A DNA stretch of 64,000 nt, from assembly GCF_033807715.1 (NCBI RefSeq), contig NC_084592.1, positions 26,511,501-26,575,500 of the forward strand. The letters are read 5' to 3'. The stretch's first letter is position 1, and each line of letters opens with the position of its first letter. Source of the stretch: Cololabis saira (Eukaryota; Chordata; Actinopteri; Beloniformes; Belonidae). The position numbers and the translations under genes were made by a program. Shown one piece after another: positions 45,401-57,025 of this stretch. The notes under the pieces were generated by a model. That model was not told the DNA's origin. It saw only the letters and a list, made by a program, of their open reading frames with translations, and searched no databases.

Positions 45401-47480
45401 TAACATATAAGCGGAACATGTGATATGCTTTCAAGGAATCTAAAAACAAACAAAACAAAACAGACCACAAACCAGTCATACAATGGGCCGATTTCCTAAC
45501 CTAAATACCAAACATCTAATCTAGATTCAAATAAACCGAAAACATAACGACCAACAACTCCCAGATCAGCTCACAGTCGGCCAAAAACAAAACACTAAAA
45601 CCAGGAATCAGCTGTCGTTGGTGTGGTGGGGCGAGCAGGACCGCCCCCTCGTCCCGGTGAGGCAGAGACTAATTAGACAACCACAAATCAATCACACTTT
45701 GACACCAAGGTATGCATAACAGTAACATTTCTCTCTTTTTGAAAAAGGGGATGAGGAAAGGAAACTGGAAACCTGCTGTTGATTATTTGAGCAGACTACT
45801 AAATTAATTTATAAAAATATGAGATATGATATATTTGTCTTGGGAATCCATCTTTATTGCAAAAAACAGTCACAACCGGATCAAAACACAATTTTTGTCC
45901 ATTATTATACAGAATTCATAATTGTTTCATTTCTTCTCCGCTTGAATTATAGTTTTAAATTCCCCCCCCCCCAGTGTCCTCATACTACCTCATATATTGG
46001 TTTGTATGCATTATTATATTATTTGCTGACGTTTTTTCCTGTTAAAAATAAAAAAATAATAGAAATGAAAGCCGTCTCAGGTGATAACTCATTACTATGA
46101 TTGATAAATGAAATTCAAGCTTTTATCATCAAAACTTCCTGCTACCAAATGTCCGTGCTGGCCATTTAAGCTCTTGCCAGTTCATAAAACATTAGTCATG
46201 TATTGAGAGAACTGACTTAAATTAGATTTATATGGATGATAAACTCCAGTAGTCCGGTTCGTACGCCTATGGTAGGATGCCAGTTCTTCCATGATGAAGT
46301 CAGTCCAGCCACTGTTACCAGCAAAGCTTTAATCCAAAGCAAAAAGTCTAATTTAATATTGTCAATATGTGACAAGTACACACAGGTCATTGCTATTCTG
46401 CTCCTGTAAAAATGTCAAGAGTTGCAATTGTGTCACTTGATTTATTTGGATTAACAGTAATTTAAAGAAGTTCAAGGTTCTCCAGACACTTGGACATTTT
46501 GCTCACCTGTGCAGCCAACCATGCTGATTCTTATTAAAGCCTTGTGGTTCTCTCAGCACCCACAAGAAAGTGATAAGAAAGTCCACCCTTTTCCTCATAA
46601 AGTAACTCAACAGTATAATTTAGATTAAGGGGCTTAAACCTACAGTTTCAACACGGAAAACTGAATGAAAACCAGCCCCCGCCGTCAAATGTGTCTTGTT
46701 ATCGAGCATTTCCCTGTAATCTTGTGTGAGATCCATTGTTAGAAGTTTATATTTTCTCTTCACTCATACTCTTAAGAATACACTGTATGATGTATTGACT
46801 TTAAACCAGAATCGTGGTCCTGGCAACGATTTATTTCAAGATAGTGAATGATGTATAATCCCTGATTACATCTCAGCAGGCAGTTTTACCGTTGCAAAGG
46901 GAACTTCTGTAACGTTCCTCAGGCTTTCACTTCAGTAAAATGTCCAAAAGAAAGCTTCTATCACAATCACGAACACCTCAACTGCTTCTCTCTCTCATGG
47001 ATGGATGGATGAATATTTTCTTAAAATGAATTTAAAAAATAATCATTTTTTGTCACTCACTGTTGCACAGAGCAGCATATAAGTATAATAATTATGTGGT
47101 TAGTTGTCAGTAGATATATGTTATAAATAATATAAAAAACATAAATATTTCACTTTAACTCCATATTGATTGACCAGTTTTAAGTACATAGATCAGAAAT
47201 ATGTTTTATTGTTATTCAAGTAGATTTCTTCCCAGGACAATGTTTCTTTGTTGTTTATCCATGCTGCACTGGTCTGTCCATCACGCGGTTAACGGAGATG
47301 CTGATGTACGTGGAGTGCAAATGCAATGTCACCATGGAACCTGAAGTGCTAAGACCTCTGGTGGACCATTGCTGCAAAAACCGTCCCAAAAGACATTCTG
47401 ATGTATGAAATGATACAGTACTTGAAGTATAGAAGAATAGAAATGGGCTCACTGGCAACTGTATGCTTGATAAACACATA
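42401..47480 (+). other. lypd1: lypd1 intron 2, middle part, no gene seen
   Basis: No exon recognised. About 43970-45740 differs from its neighbours in having many CAAAACA-type words, CpG-rich patches (44390-44520, 44560-44760, 45600-45670), a G9 run at 44550 and a 14-bp perfect palindrome at 44718. This composition suggests one or more repeats that I could not delimit or name. The rest is AT-rich intron. Confidence 0.45.
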
Positions 47481-48890
47481 CAGTCATGTCCAGAAGGATT
47501 TGGACATGAAAGAGATTTTACGATTTTGCCTTTAACACTACCAGAATGTTTTGAAATTCAACAGTCAAGATGTGATTAATCTGTAGACTATAGATTTTAA
47601 TTTTGTAGGTTTCCCAAAAAATAGGGCATTTGCCATCTAGGAACTGTAGTCATTTTAAGCCACGTAGGCCATTTTTAAAGCAGTATAATTGTAAATACAA
47701 CTTCAATATTTAACATTTGGATCTAAATCCTGTGCAGTCAATGTTCCCAGACCTTAACTGCAGCCACATTCAGTTTCTGTCCTTAATGTTTCCTTCAGCA
47801 ACTGAAAACATGATCTGCTGCACTGAGCGCAGGCGGCTGATTGGCCATTAAAGACTGTTCTGTTCCTCCAACGTAAGAGTTTTGATTTGTTTCTGTATAT
47901 TTAGGGTCATAATCCATCTACACTGTGAAGCACCATTCCATCGGTTTGGTAGCGTTTGGCTGACTGTGCGCTACTTTTATCATCCATCACGTTTGTGAGA
48001 GAAAGATTCAAATATCAGAAATGATATGGTTGATATACTTTCTCGTCATTTATGGGTCTTCATGACCTGACAGAGAATCGGGGACAATCACGTTGCAGGC
48101 TCCAGCCTGTGAGGAGATCAGATGTTTTTTCTCATCTACAAGGCTTCAGCCAGATTTTGTTATCTTGGTACTTTTCCAGAACCTGCTGACATCTCAGTCT
48201 TAATGTTTAAATAACTTGTGCCAGGTTTTCTTGTTGGTCCCTTTCCTGTCATCTGCTTTGCATACTGTGGGAGTGAATCAGTTTCAGTCCTAGTGAAAGT
48301 CAATTCTTTATTTTTTCAGTCTTGACTAGTTAGTCTAGAGGACATTTTTCCACAACGACATCATCTATAATTAAACCCCAGTGAGTCTGTTCCATTGGCA
48401 GCCATACAAACCCACACCGTGACACTGCCTCCGCCATGTTTGACACATGTGGTGTGTTTTGGATCATGAGCTGTTGCTATCAATCTCAATACTTATCTTT
48501 CCCTGTCTTTCAGATACAAGTTTACCTTAGTTTCATCCGTCCAAATAATCTCATTTGAGAGGGTTTGTTTGTTTTCCTTTTTCTTTTCTGTAACCACAAC
48601 AAATTGCTGTGTATGCCTCTGACACGCCATCTGATGACATTTATGACCTACAGAACCCCGCAGAGATGTTGTACTCTCGCAGAAATAGAGGTAGAACATC
48701 CCTGTTGCACTTCATCATGACCACAACCCATAAACCAGGAGTGGATCCCGCCGTGTTTACTTTTAGAGATCCACTTACCGTGTGAAAGGTGACATCGGTT
48801 TGAAGACACTGTTATTCTCCTTTGACTTAAAATGTCATGCATTTCCCTTTTATGTTACCGAGCAACAGTGGCAACTAAGTTTACAGGTCC
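47481..48890 (-). mobile_element. Decayed Tc1/mariner transposon with left terminus
   Basis: The left terminus CAGTCATGTCCAGAAGGATT directly follows a TA dinucleotide at 47479-47480. The interior follows a well-known teleost Tc1-type element word by word (AATCAAGATGTGATTAA-like at 47565, TCCATCTACACTGTGAAGC, CTGCCTCCGCCATGTTTGAC, GGATCATGAGCTGTTGC). On the minus strand the catalytic-region remnant reads EIIWTDETKVNLYLKDRE, and KSKHGGIHSWFMGCG matches the KHGGGS-MVWGC block after frameshift. The opposite terminus was not found, so the end is approximate. Confidence 0.88.
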
Positions 48891-51773
48891 AACTTTTACA
48901 CAAAAAATAGCAAAAAATCCAAAATGAAAACCCCGTTCTTCTGATCAGTGTGAGGCATGTGGGTTTAATGACTTACATTATTTGGTTAGATAGAAAAAGT
49001 ACAGACAGATATGCAGACATATAATTTTTAGGCTTTACAAATCACAAAAAGGGCCAAAAAGCTGAGCATCTGAAGAACTCTACAGAATGTCAAAATATAA
49101 GGTGGAAAAAAGTAACAAGCTTGAAGTCTGAAACGATGTGACTGGGGTATAAAACTGAGCAATGAAAGGTGATGACGGAGCTGAAATGTACAAAGCTTTG
49201 TCTAAAACATCTGCTACCGGAGAATTGGGAGTTACTCTTAGCTCCAGGGGTCACATCTTACGTTATGCATGCAGAAATGTTAGATTTATCGATATGTTTG
49301 TTAAACGCAGGATTGAAAAAGCTTATTTTCCATCAGATTCTATTCACTGTATTCACCGTTATCTGTAAAGTAACCTTCCAAATATGTGGAAATAGCCTAT
49401 AATGTCCATGGGAGCTCTTTTTCCTTTTCTTTTCTTTTTTTGTTTTGCTGTTAATCTGACAGTATTTTATCATCCTTTCTGGATTTCCTTCATAATATCC
49501 TGATATCTATAATAGTACCATTTAGAGGTTTCATTAGAAAATGACTGAAATCCCCAGACGTGTCAACCATGCTTTAAGACCCAGTCAGGTTTTAATGCCG
49601 GCTTTGAAGCCAGGACATTTTTGGCATATTGCACCCTGTCTTTCCACCAGATTATTTGAACACCTTCTGGGACCTTTGATGATATTTGCAGCATGTTTTA
49701 AGACATGGGAGAATGCACAATTTAAATGAACGTGCAGCTCTCCGGGTGTTACTATGTCTGTAGCTGCTGCACTTGGGTGGAGACACAAGTGAAATATGGC
49801 TGGGGTTATTGGAAGGTTGCGTGCTCACATCTGAACTTCTTTTGGAATAAAATGTCAGCCAAATGTTAAAGCCTCCCTCCAGTAATCTCACAAACAACTT
49901 TGAATTACAAATTACACAGCTCTCTAACATTCCATTTTGCACAGATCAAACATAAACCGGACCGTCCACTTGATACCAAGGTGGCAAACATTCAGTCACC
50001 AAATCTCATCGACATGGGGGCAGACAGGATGGATGCAGCTGTTCGTGGTCACTTTTTCACTTAAAAAAAAAGAGATTAAAGACCAAACTAACTGATAATT
50101 ACAGCTGAAATAAATCAATGTTTCAATCAATCAAAGTTTCAGTAAAAGTGTAATTTAACTGCCTCATTCAGGCAGTTATCAAGATTTGAGGAAGTAAATG
50201 TAGGTGTTCCTGTACACATTTTTTTAAAACCACAATATGCAATGCTAACTGTAAATAGAGATGTCAGTCCGTTGTGTCCATTTAGTCCGTTGTGTCCTGA
50301 TCTTCTGTACGTATTGTACCCCAGTCTAACTCTGTCACCACAGAATGTATCACACTTGAATCAGCATAAAATGTGGATTAAAACTATTAGTCCAAGTTTT
50401 AGCTAGTAAATAAAAAGAAATCAGTGAAGTGAAGATGTGCAATAACATCCCACGTTTGTTTTCATCTTGTGCTCGTGTTGGGTCGTGTGGCTGCTTCCAA
50501 TGAGTAGAAGCGTGTTTTCCACTGAACCCAGTAAAATCCTGGCAGCACAGAAAGGGTCAATAGAGAATCGTTAAATTGTCACAGGTGAAACTAACTAACA
50601 CCAGGTCAGTGTAACGGTAAGTAATGTGTCGCATGAATACAGGACTGAATTGATTATATTAGCTGTAGTTACAGATCAGAATGTCAAGCAGGTGTAATTG
50701 TTGTAAATGATGGGCACATTACTTACTTCGTTACATACATCTGAGATCTACAACAAACACCCTGTTTCCTTTGTACTCTTGTCTTTTCAATGAAATTTCA
50801 AATACATTAGAAATTGCATATATAAGTTGCATTTTAGAAAACTTCCCAATGTTATTTTTTTCTCTTAGTTTGTACCGTGGTTCACAAATAGAAGGTCATT
50901 TTGATGCTAAATACTAATAGTTATTTTGCCTAAAGTAGTTTGTATTATGCAGTAGCAGTTGCACAATTCAGTTCACTGTTTCAAAACTGTTTAAACCACA
51001 AAAATGTTCATTAAACCAAAGTCAGACTGTATAAAGTCATTATAGTAACGGTCTGTATAGCAGTGAATCTGAAGAAACATCCCGTTACCCCTTATATTTT
51101 GTTGTTGGATCTTTGTTGTTACTTGTGTAGCCCTTTACAGCGAGCAGGTGTCAAAAATAAAGGCTTTAAGGTAATACTTTTCCAAAGCAAAACTATACAG
51201 CCAGAAAAAAAAAAGAAATGATTAAAATGACATACTGAAACGGAAAGATCTGCGTGTTCGTCTGTGTGGTGCAACATTAGAAAACCAGTGAACATAATCA
51301 AATGTTAATAAAAGCTTTATTTTATCATGCACAATATTTTCCGGCCGGAGGTACACTTTTCTCAAACCACAGAGGTAGGATAGAGATGCACATGGTCGTC
51401 ATCGATCCAGTCGTATTTATACTGAAGAAGGAGGTGTTTTGTACGTGAACCCCATCCGTGGAGCCAACTGTCACACCTTCAGGCTTATATCTCTGTTGAT
51501 TGCTTCCTACTTGAGGTGTCAACCCAGAAAAGATCTAAGACAACTAAAACTTTAAGAAAAACAGGATGGGACCCATCAGTTTTAAAACATCTGTTTCTCT
51601 TCATTGTCTTCACCTAAAGAAGAGAAAACAGCTAAACAGTCTTAACAGTCTAGTCATAAAAAACAGGAGGTGATCCTGCCCTGAGAGCAACAGTGTAGAA
51701 TCTTATAGAAAAACCTTTCAAACCTTTAAACAACTTCATTAAATCCTAACAAAACATAGAAAGAAAATGTCAT
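48891..51773 (+). other. lypd1: lypd1 intron 2, distal part, nothing identified
   Basis: AT-rich intron without exon-like frames. Small frames on both strands at 49160-49400 and 49540-49940 have no recognisable content. Confidence 0.5.
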
Positions 51774-52110
51774 GACACTTTATTGTATTAAGAGCTGTTT
51801 ATAAAATGGTACGTTTTGAGCTTGGATTTAAAAAGAGCGATATCTGTGGCAATGGGCATATCAGGAGTTTCCAACTCAAACACAGATCAGCCGTTGAAAA
51901 AGCAGGATCACCCCACTGGTTGTCTCTTAAGCTTAGAATGTCTAAATGTGTTAGTTGAACGGTTGTAATGTCTTTATATTCATGGAGTTTTTAAATCTCT
52001 GCCATATAAGCTCGGACCATAAGATCATTAAAGATCATAAAAACAAACATTTAAATCGTAGAATCAACTCCAAAACAAACTGGAGAAGACTTGAAGACTT
52101 GTTCAGGCCA
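51774..52110 (+). repeat. Fossil interspersed repeat related to 20480-20940
   Basis: It contains CTTTATTGTATTAAGAGCTG, TTTTGAGCTTGGATTTAAAA and CAGGAGTTTCCAACTCAAAC in the same order as the corresponding words in the 20480 repeat, but strongly diverged. No coding capacity. Confidence 0.35.
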
Positions 52111-52634
52111 ATGTAAAGTAGATTACAACCATCAGCCTTGAGCTAAAACTAAAACAACAAAAATCATGAAATGCCTCCTTTAGATTGTTAAGAAAATGCT
52201 TCTCCTTACAAAACTGATCACCGGTTATCAAACTTTAAGCTTCTATCAAAAATTATTTCAGATTTGTGTTTTGAAGAAGATGTGCTGCATGGTCATTATG
52301 TTTTGTTTTTGTATTTTTTTTAAATGTTTCTTAGTTCACATTATTGTGCTGAACTGAACATAAGGAATCATGCTCACAATGGCGGCGGATGGAAGTTGTT
52401 TGCTGACAGTGATGTTCATATTGCTGTCTGAAGACAGCTGAATGTGAAGAGAAAAGCTTGTTTTCCTTTAAGTTCTGATCCACAAGATGAAAGAGTAGAG
52501 CCTATTTATCCCAAATTACAGGCACCCATTTGTTTCTCTCTGTGTCGCTTCCCCCACACAGCCACACAGCTCTTTACACTCCCCGCTATCATCTCATTAC
52601 AGCCCTAAAACCTTCATTTCATTCTATATTGCAG

Positions 52635-52876
52635 GGATACACTACCGCAAGTCCTGCGCCTCTTCAGCAGCCTGTCTCATCGCCTCCTCCGGCTACCAAC
52701 AGTTCTGCACCGGCAAGCTCAACTCGGTGTGCATCACCTGCTGTAACACACCGCTGTGTAATGGACCGCGGCAGAAGAAACGGGCCCAGTCATCCTCTGC
52801 CATTACCCTAAACACGCTGCAGGTCCCTGTGTTTTCCCTCTGCGTGCTCCTGCTGCTGCGCTCCATCCTGTGCTGA
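52635..52876 (+). CDS. lypd1: lypd1 exon 3 (second half of Ly6 domain, GPI signal, stop)
   Basis: The acceptor TCTATATTGCAG leads into two bases completing the split Gly codon. The exon then encodes IHYRKSCASSAACLIASSGY, QQFCTGKLNSVCITCC and NTPLCNGP, the conserved Ly6/uPAR C-terminal half with its CC...LCN ending. A hydrophobic tail VPVFSLCVLLLLRSILC follows, expected to be the GPI-anchor signal, and a TGA stop at 52874-52876. The three exons sum to 423 nt, or 140 residues, essentially the length of the mammalian protein (141). All 12 cysteines of the mature domain are present. The gene appears intact. Confidence 0.97.
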
Positions 52877-53254
52877 CACACCTTCATACAAAAAGTTCAG
52901 GTTTTTATTGAAAATGTTCTTAAAACTGACATCAGTGGAATCAGTGGATCAGTGGAAGCTGAGACGTACATGCTTCGCGGTGTATATAAGCTTTAAGTCA
53001 TGTCTGTTTTTGATTTTCTGAACGTCTGTGGCACCTCGCTTCTTGAATTTGAGAAAACTGGCCTCCAACAAGGGATAAACTACAGGGAACTCAAATCATT
53101 GTCATACCACAAACATGAGCATAGGGTTGCTTCAGGAGTAACTTTATTTATTTAATCCATCCATTTTCTTTACAAATTAACATAGAGTAATTAACAAAAG
53201 TAGAAGTTTTCATTTTTGTGAAGAAAATTGTCTGGAATTAAATCTTTTTTTTTC

Positions 53255-53335
53255 TGTAAAAATACCCATCATCCTTCCATCTTTTATACACAGGCAGGGT
53301 ATATCCTGGACAGGCCGCCAGTCCATCACTGTGTA
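53255..53335 (+). repeat. Fragment of common teleost interspersed repeat
   Basis: GCAGGGTATATCCTGGACAG followed by GCCGCCAGTCCATCAC is a widespread fish repeat module, often next to CATCCATC-type tails; CATCATCCTTCCATC precedes it here. It is short and truncated. Confidence 0.5.
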
Positions 53336-53455
53336 CAAATACCTTTACCTTGGATTGTAACTGGTTTTAAGCTCATTTACAGTTGCACAAATCAAAAGAG
53401 ACATTACACAAGCATGATATTGTTTAATGACTTAAGAAGACAGAACAACTGATCT

Positions 53456-53461
53456 AATAAA
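53456..53461 (+). terminator. lypd1: Candidate lypd1 polyadenylation signal
   Basis: A canonical AATAAA hexamer 580 nt after the lypd1 stop codon, followed within 10 bp by GGGTGTCAG. It is plausible but unproven; other AT-rich sites exist. Confidence 0.35.
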
Positions 53462-54331
53462 GGGTGTCAGATACAGAAAAACAGCTTTCCTCCTTAATTC
53501 TGTAACAGCAACTTGCAGTCCTGTAACTGCCATTTTGCAGAGTTTTGTATACAGAACAACAGGATTATTGATACGCTTCCTTCAGGCTGTTCAACTCAGC
53601 ATCCTGTAAATGATGAAATGAAACCAGTTTGCAGTTAACATGACTCTACAGTACAGTCTATGTTTTGCAAATCTCAGAATGTATTTGATGGCATTTTGAA
53701 ATGATGACAATTTTTTTTATAGCCATACCATGCTCTAATTAGCTTGTGTCTACAAAAACAGAATTTGCAAGTCTTTTCATACTAAAGCTTCTCACAGTTA
53801 AAAAAGATGGAAAGAGAATACAAAAAAAGGAGTTGTCACTTTGGAGAAATACACCACCACATTTCTACTGGGTCATGTGACTAACTTGAGAGATAGTGAT
53901 TTAGTATTGCACTGTATGCCTGTGACAATCTTTTATCCAGTAAGAAAATAAGGAAACATGGCTCCTCTATTAATACGGAGCATGAATGGGTGAATATGGG
54001 AGTCCACAATCACTGAGGAGGGTGGGATATAGTACCCTTCAATATTTACCTATTCTAGAAATGTAGTTTCAACTCATCTATGCTGCTCTACTTTTCACAA
54101 ATCTGTTCTTGATAAAAAAAAATTGTCCGAGAGTTCAACTTGGTTTGAAAAATATACATCTCTTGCAAAGTCACATGACCTCTTAAGCTCTACAGCTCTG
54201 TCATCAGCATCTGTGTTTTGACCAGCAGGTGAAGGTAAGCTTTATCTGAATAACTATATCTTCTAATATATAGTTATTCTTAGATTTTAAGTGATATCTC
54301 TAATGAAATGAGACATGCTTCCTCTACACAC
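53462..54331. other. Spacer between convergent lypd1 and gpr39, nothing identified
   Basis: AT-rich DNA without frames or repeat ends. Parts may belong to the 3' UTR of either gene. Confidence 0.4.
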
Positions 54332-54334
54332 TAA

Positions 54335-54971
54335 GGGCCTGATTTACTAAAGGTTTGCGTGCGTAAAAACGTGTGCAAACTTGACATCACCCGCAGACCA
54401 ATGTGCAAGCTCATCTACTAACAGCGTGCAAAGAGGACTGCGCCTCTCAAATGAGCAAAATAGCACACGCTGTTCATTTAGTACTTTTGCCCTGATGAAT
54501 AATCAATATGGGGCGTACCCGCCAGAAATCCCTAAATACTGGGAGGGGAAAATGCAAATATCTCCATTTACCACACGCAATGAGATTTACCAAGCCTGAA
54601 AGTTTTTGCGGGGATTGTGATTGCGTCTGTATTTAATACGTTCGAAAGGAAGGTGCTAATCTCCCCAGCATTACGCAGGGATGCTTGTTGGTGCCTGAGG
54701 GGGTGCTTTTCACGGCAGGGGTGCTGAATACGGCACAACAATTTACCTCGTCCACTAATATCTCTAACTCCAACTCGTCAAATTTCCTTTTGCGCTCGCA
54801 AACCGTAAGACACGCAACACCTCATTTAAATACTGCTGTTTGCACCTGTTATCAATTGCGCACGCAATCTTAGTTGATCACCCGCAAAACACACAACAAC
54901 AGCACGTGCAAACTTTTTCAGTGCACACGCAATTTAGTACTCTTTATTTAGGATCTTAGTAAATCGGGCCC
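54335..54971. mobile_element. PIF/Harbinger-like MITE with TAA target duplication
   Basis: The 637-bp element has terminal inverted repeats GGGCCTGATTTACTAA at the left and TTAGTAAATCGGGCCC at the right, with one mismatch over 16 bp. It is flanked by TAA on both sides (54332-54334 and 54972-54974), the TWA target preference of PIF/Harbinger elements. The interior has no transposase and many GCAAAC / CACACGC words, including near-inverted internal copies. It lies in the interval between the convergent lypd1 and gpr39 genes. Confidence 0.88.
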
Positions 54972-54974
54972 TAA

Positions 54975-56522
54975 ATGTGTTAATATTGCTGATAAGGGTA
55001 TAGTTATTCTAACGTATTCATATAAGAATACGTTGCTTTAGGTAGTATTGTGTTAAAAGGCAGCAAAATTAGAAATAGATTTGCTTACCAGCAGAAGAAT
55101 TTGCCCAATCTGTGCTGGAAATGGTTTCATGTTGACTGACTTGTAATGCAGTCTTTGATACAGTATAAAGTCCAGACAAAGCAAAAATATCTTCAGATGA
55201 AGTGGATTTATTCTTCCGACCAAAATTCTTCCAAAAGCAATTACGTCATCAATAAAAGCATAAAGATCTGATCCAAGGACTGCTGACGTTACACTCTTTT
55301 GAAGGCAGATGTCGTCAGCTATTCTTCAGATGAACTCGCCCGTTTGCTGGTGAGATGGATACATTTAGTAAAAATTGCACAATCTCAGATGTCAGCTTAA
55401 CAACTGAGGATTTTTTAAACATCTGCAGGAACTAAACGTAAGCTGTTGTGACAAATAAGTCTTCTCTGTCTCACAGTAGATGAAGCAGGTACTATTGTCT
55501 GGACTTTGTTTTCAGTAGAAATCCAGCAGTCAGCATAATTAACGGGTCAAATGGCTCCAGAGGAGCCCACAGTTATTTCACAGCTCCACCTCCTCAGATC
55601 AGCGGGGATGGCAATGTGAAATGGAAAGTGTACAAAAGGTCTTGTGGAGAGAAGGAAGCACCGTTGGCTGTGTTGGTAAGTTGTGTGACTCATTGCCATC
55701 GACATAAACTTCCCTGTTCAAGCAGTGATCAGACATTATACAGATGTTGTTGTGTTTAAAGAAGCAGAAAGGAAAAGGTAACTCCCACACATTACTGCTG
55801 TTTCATTTTACCATTACTCTGTTTTACCAGCAAGCTTGTGATAACAACAAGGGAACACCAGAAGAAGACCAGAAACCTGATCCAGAAAAGAAAGAGTGAT
55901 CTTTGAGTTTGCTTAAAAAGAAATGTATGTATGTGCTTTTGTAGTGTAAACATGGTGTGTATGTACATCACGATTAGTTCATATTCAAGCAAGGTGATGT
56001 GATCTGCTGAACTTGGAAAAGGTTGGTAAAACTAAATTGTAAAAGTGACTTGCATTTACAGAGGTTTAGTGAAATGTTGCAGATTAAAAGACTTTGCCAA
56101 TGTTTTCCTTTTCCTTTGAAAGTGGCTTAAGTCTGGAATTTTCTTACAAAAACATGTTAATTCTTCAGCTTGTCTGTTAAAGATTATTTTACACGACTTC
56201 TTTGTATAACAGTAGTACACTGGGAAGGGAGTGTAATTCAGTAGTGGTCACATTGTCATGCTTAACTGTATAGGCTTTGGGATTATCATTCTATGACTTT
56301 ATAATTATTAAAGTTCTTCCATCAAGATTTGTACAACACTAACTTTTGTCAACTGACCATGATCTGACTGAAATGTGAAGGAAAATATTTACCTATCATC
56401 TGTTTGTTTAAGGGATATTTGTATGCTGTACTGTACATGTTTGTGGTGACACATCGAGGATTTACTGTCGGAGCCATGTTTGTTTTCACTGCTAACTGTG
56501 TTGCATTAAATTGTACAGCACA
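54975..56522 (-). other. gpr39: Probable gpr39 3' UTR and spacer
   Basis: No gene recognised. Because gpr39 ends at 56523 on the minus strand, the adjacent part (toward lower coordinates) should be its 3' UTR. Several short frames are present but none is convincing. Confidence 0.4.
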
Positions 56523-57025
56523 TTATATTTCAGTCTCTGATGGTACATCTATGGTTGTTTTGAGAGATGAATCTGCCTCTTCAGTCAGGCTGAGGAACAT
56601 CTGACCATCTGAAGCCACCCCTGAGTCACTTTGCCCCTGAAATGTTGTAAAGGAGGGGGGTATTTTCTCTTGTGGGAGACTGACACGACTTGTCCTGTTG
56701 CGACGCAGCGACTTGAGCAGCAGCGGTTGGAGGGAACGCGCAGAGGCAGCATGGGAGCGCTCCACGGTACGCTTGTTGATGTGCTCGATGGTGAGGTGGC
56801 ACCGGAGCACCTGCAGAAACACCTTCCTGAACTGCCGGGAGGAAAGATTGTAGAGGAACGGGTTGATGACGGAGCTGAGGTAGAAGAAAGTATCGGCCAC
56901 GGGGTGGAGCATGATGTAGCTTCGGAAGAAGAAGTTAGTCCAGTCGTCCTTGGGAACAGCTGCCACCATGAGACGACGGATCTGGTTGGGAAGCCAGCAC
57001 ACCATCAAGGATCCCACGATGAGAC
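56523..57025 (-). CDS. gpr39: gpr39 last coding exon (TM6-TM7 and C-tail)
   Basis: On the minus strand, acceptor ACATTTTCAG leads to GT|CTC, which needs one base from exon 1 (Gly). The exon then encodes LIVGSLMVCWLPNQIRRLM, the end of TM6 with the CWxP motif, then WTNFFFRSYIMLHPVAD and TFFYLSSVINPFLYNLSS, TM7 with an NPxxY-type NPFLY. Helix 8 (RQFRKVFLQVLRC) and a Ser/Thr-rich tail ending SETEI and TAA follow, about 166 residues. It matches vertebrate GPR39, a Gq-coupled receptor sensing extracellular zinc. Known GPR39 genes have two coding exons with a very long intron at this point. Exon 1 is not found to 64000. Open frames on the plus strand here are shadows. Confidence 0.95.

Larger units (their letters stand above)
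52877..53461 (+). other. lypd1: Probable lypd1 3' UTR
   Basis: Downstream of the lypd1 stop there is no further coding sequence. An AATAAA at 53456-53461 (GATCTAATAAAGGGTGTCAG) is the first good polyadenylation signal and is followed by GT-rich sequence. At 53255-53335 a fragment of a common teleost repeat (ACAGGCCGCCAGTCCATCAC) is embedded, so part of this UTR may be repeat-derived. Confidence 0.45.
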
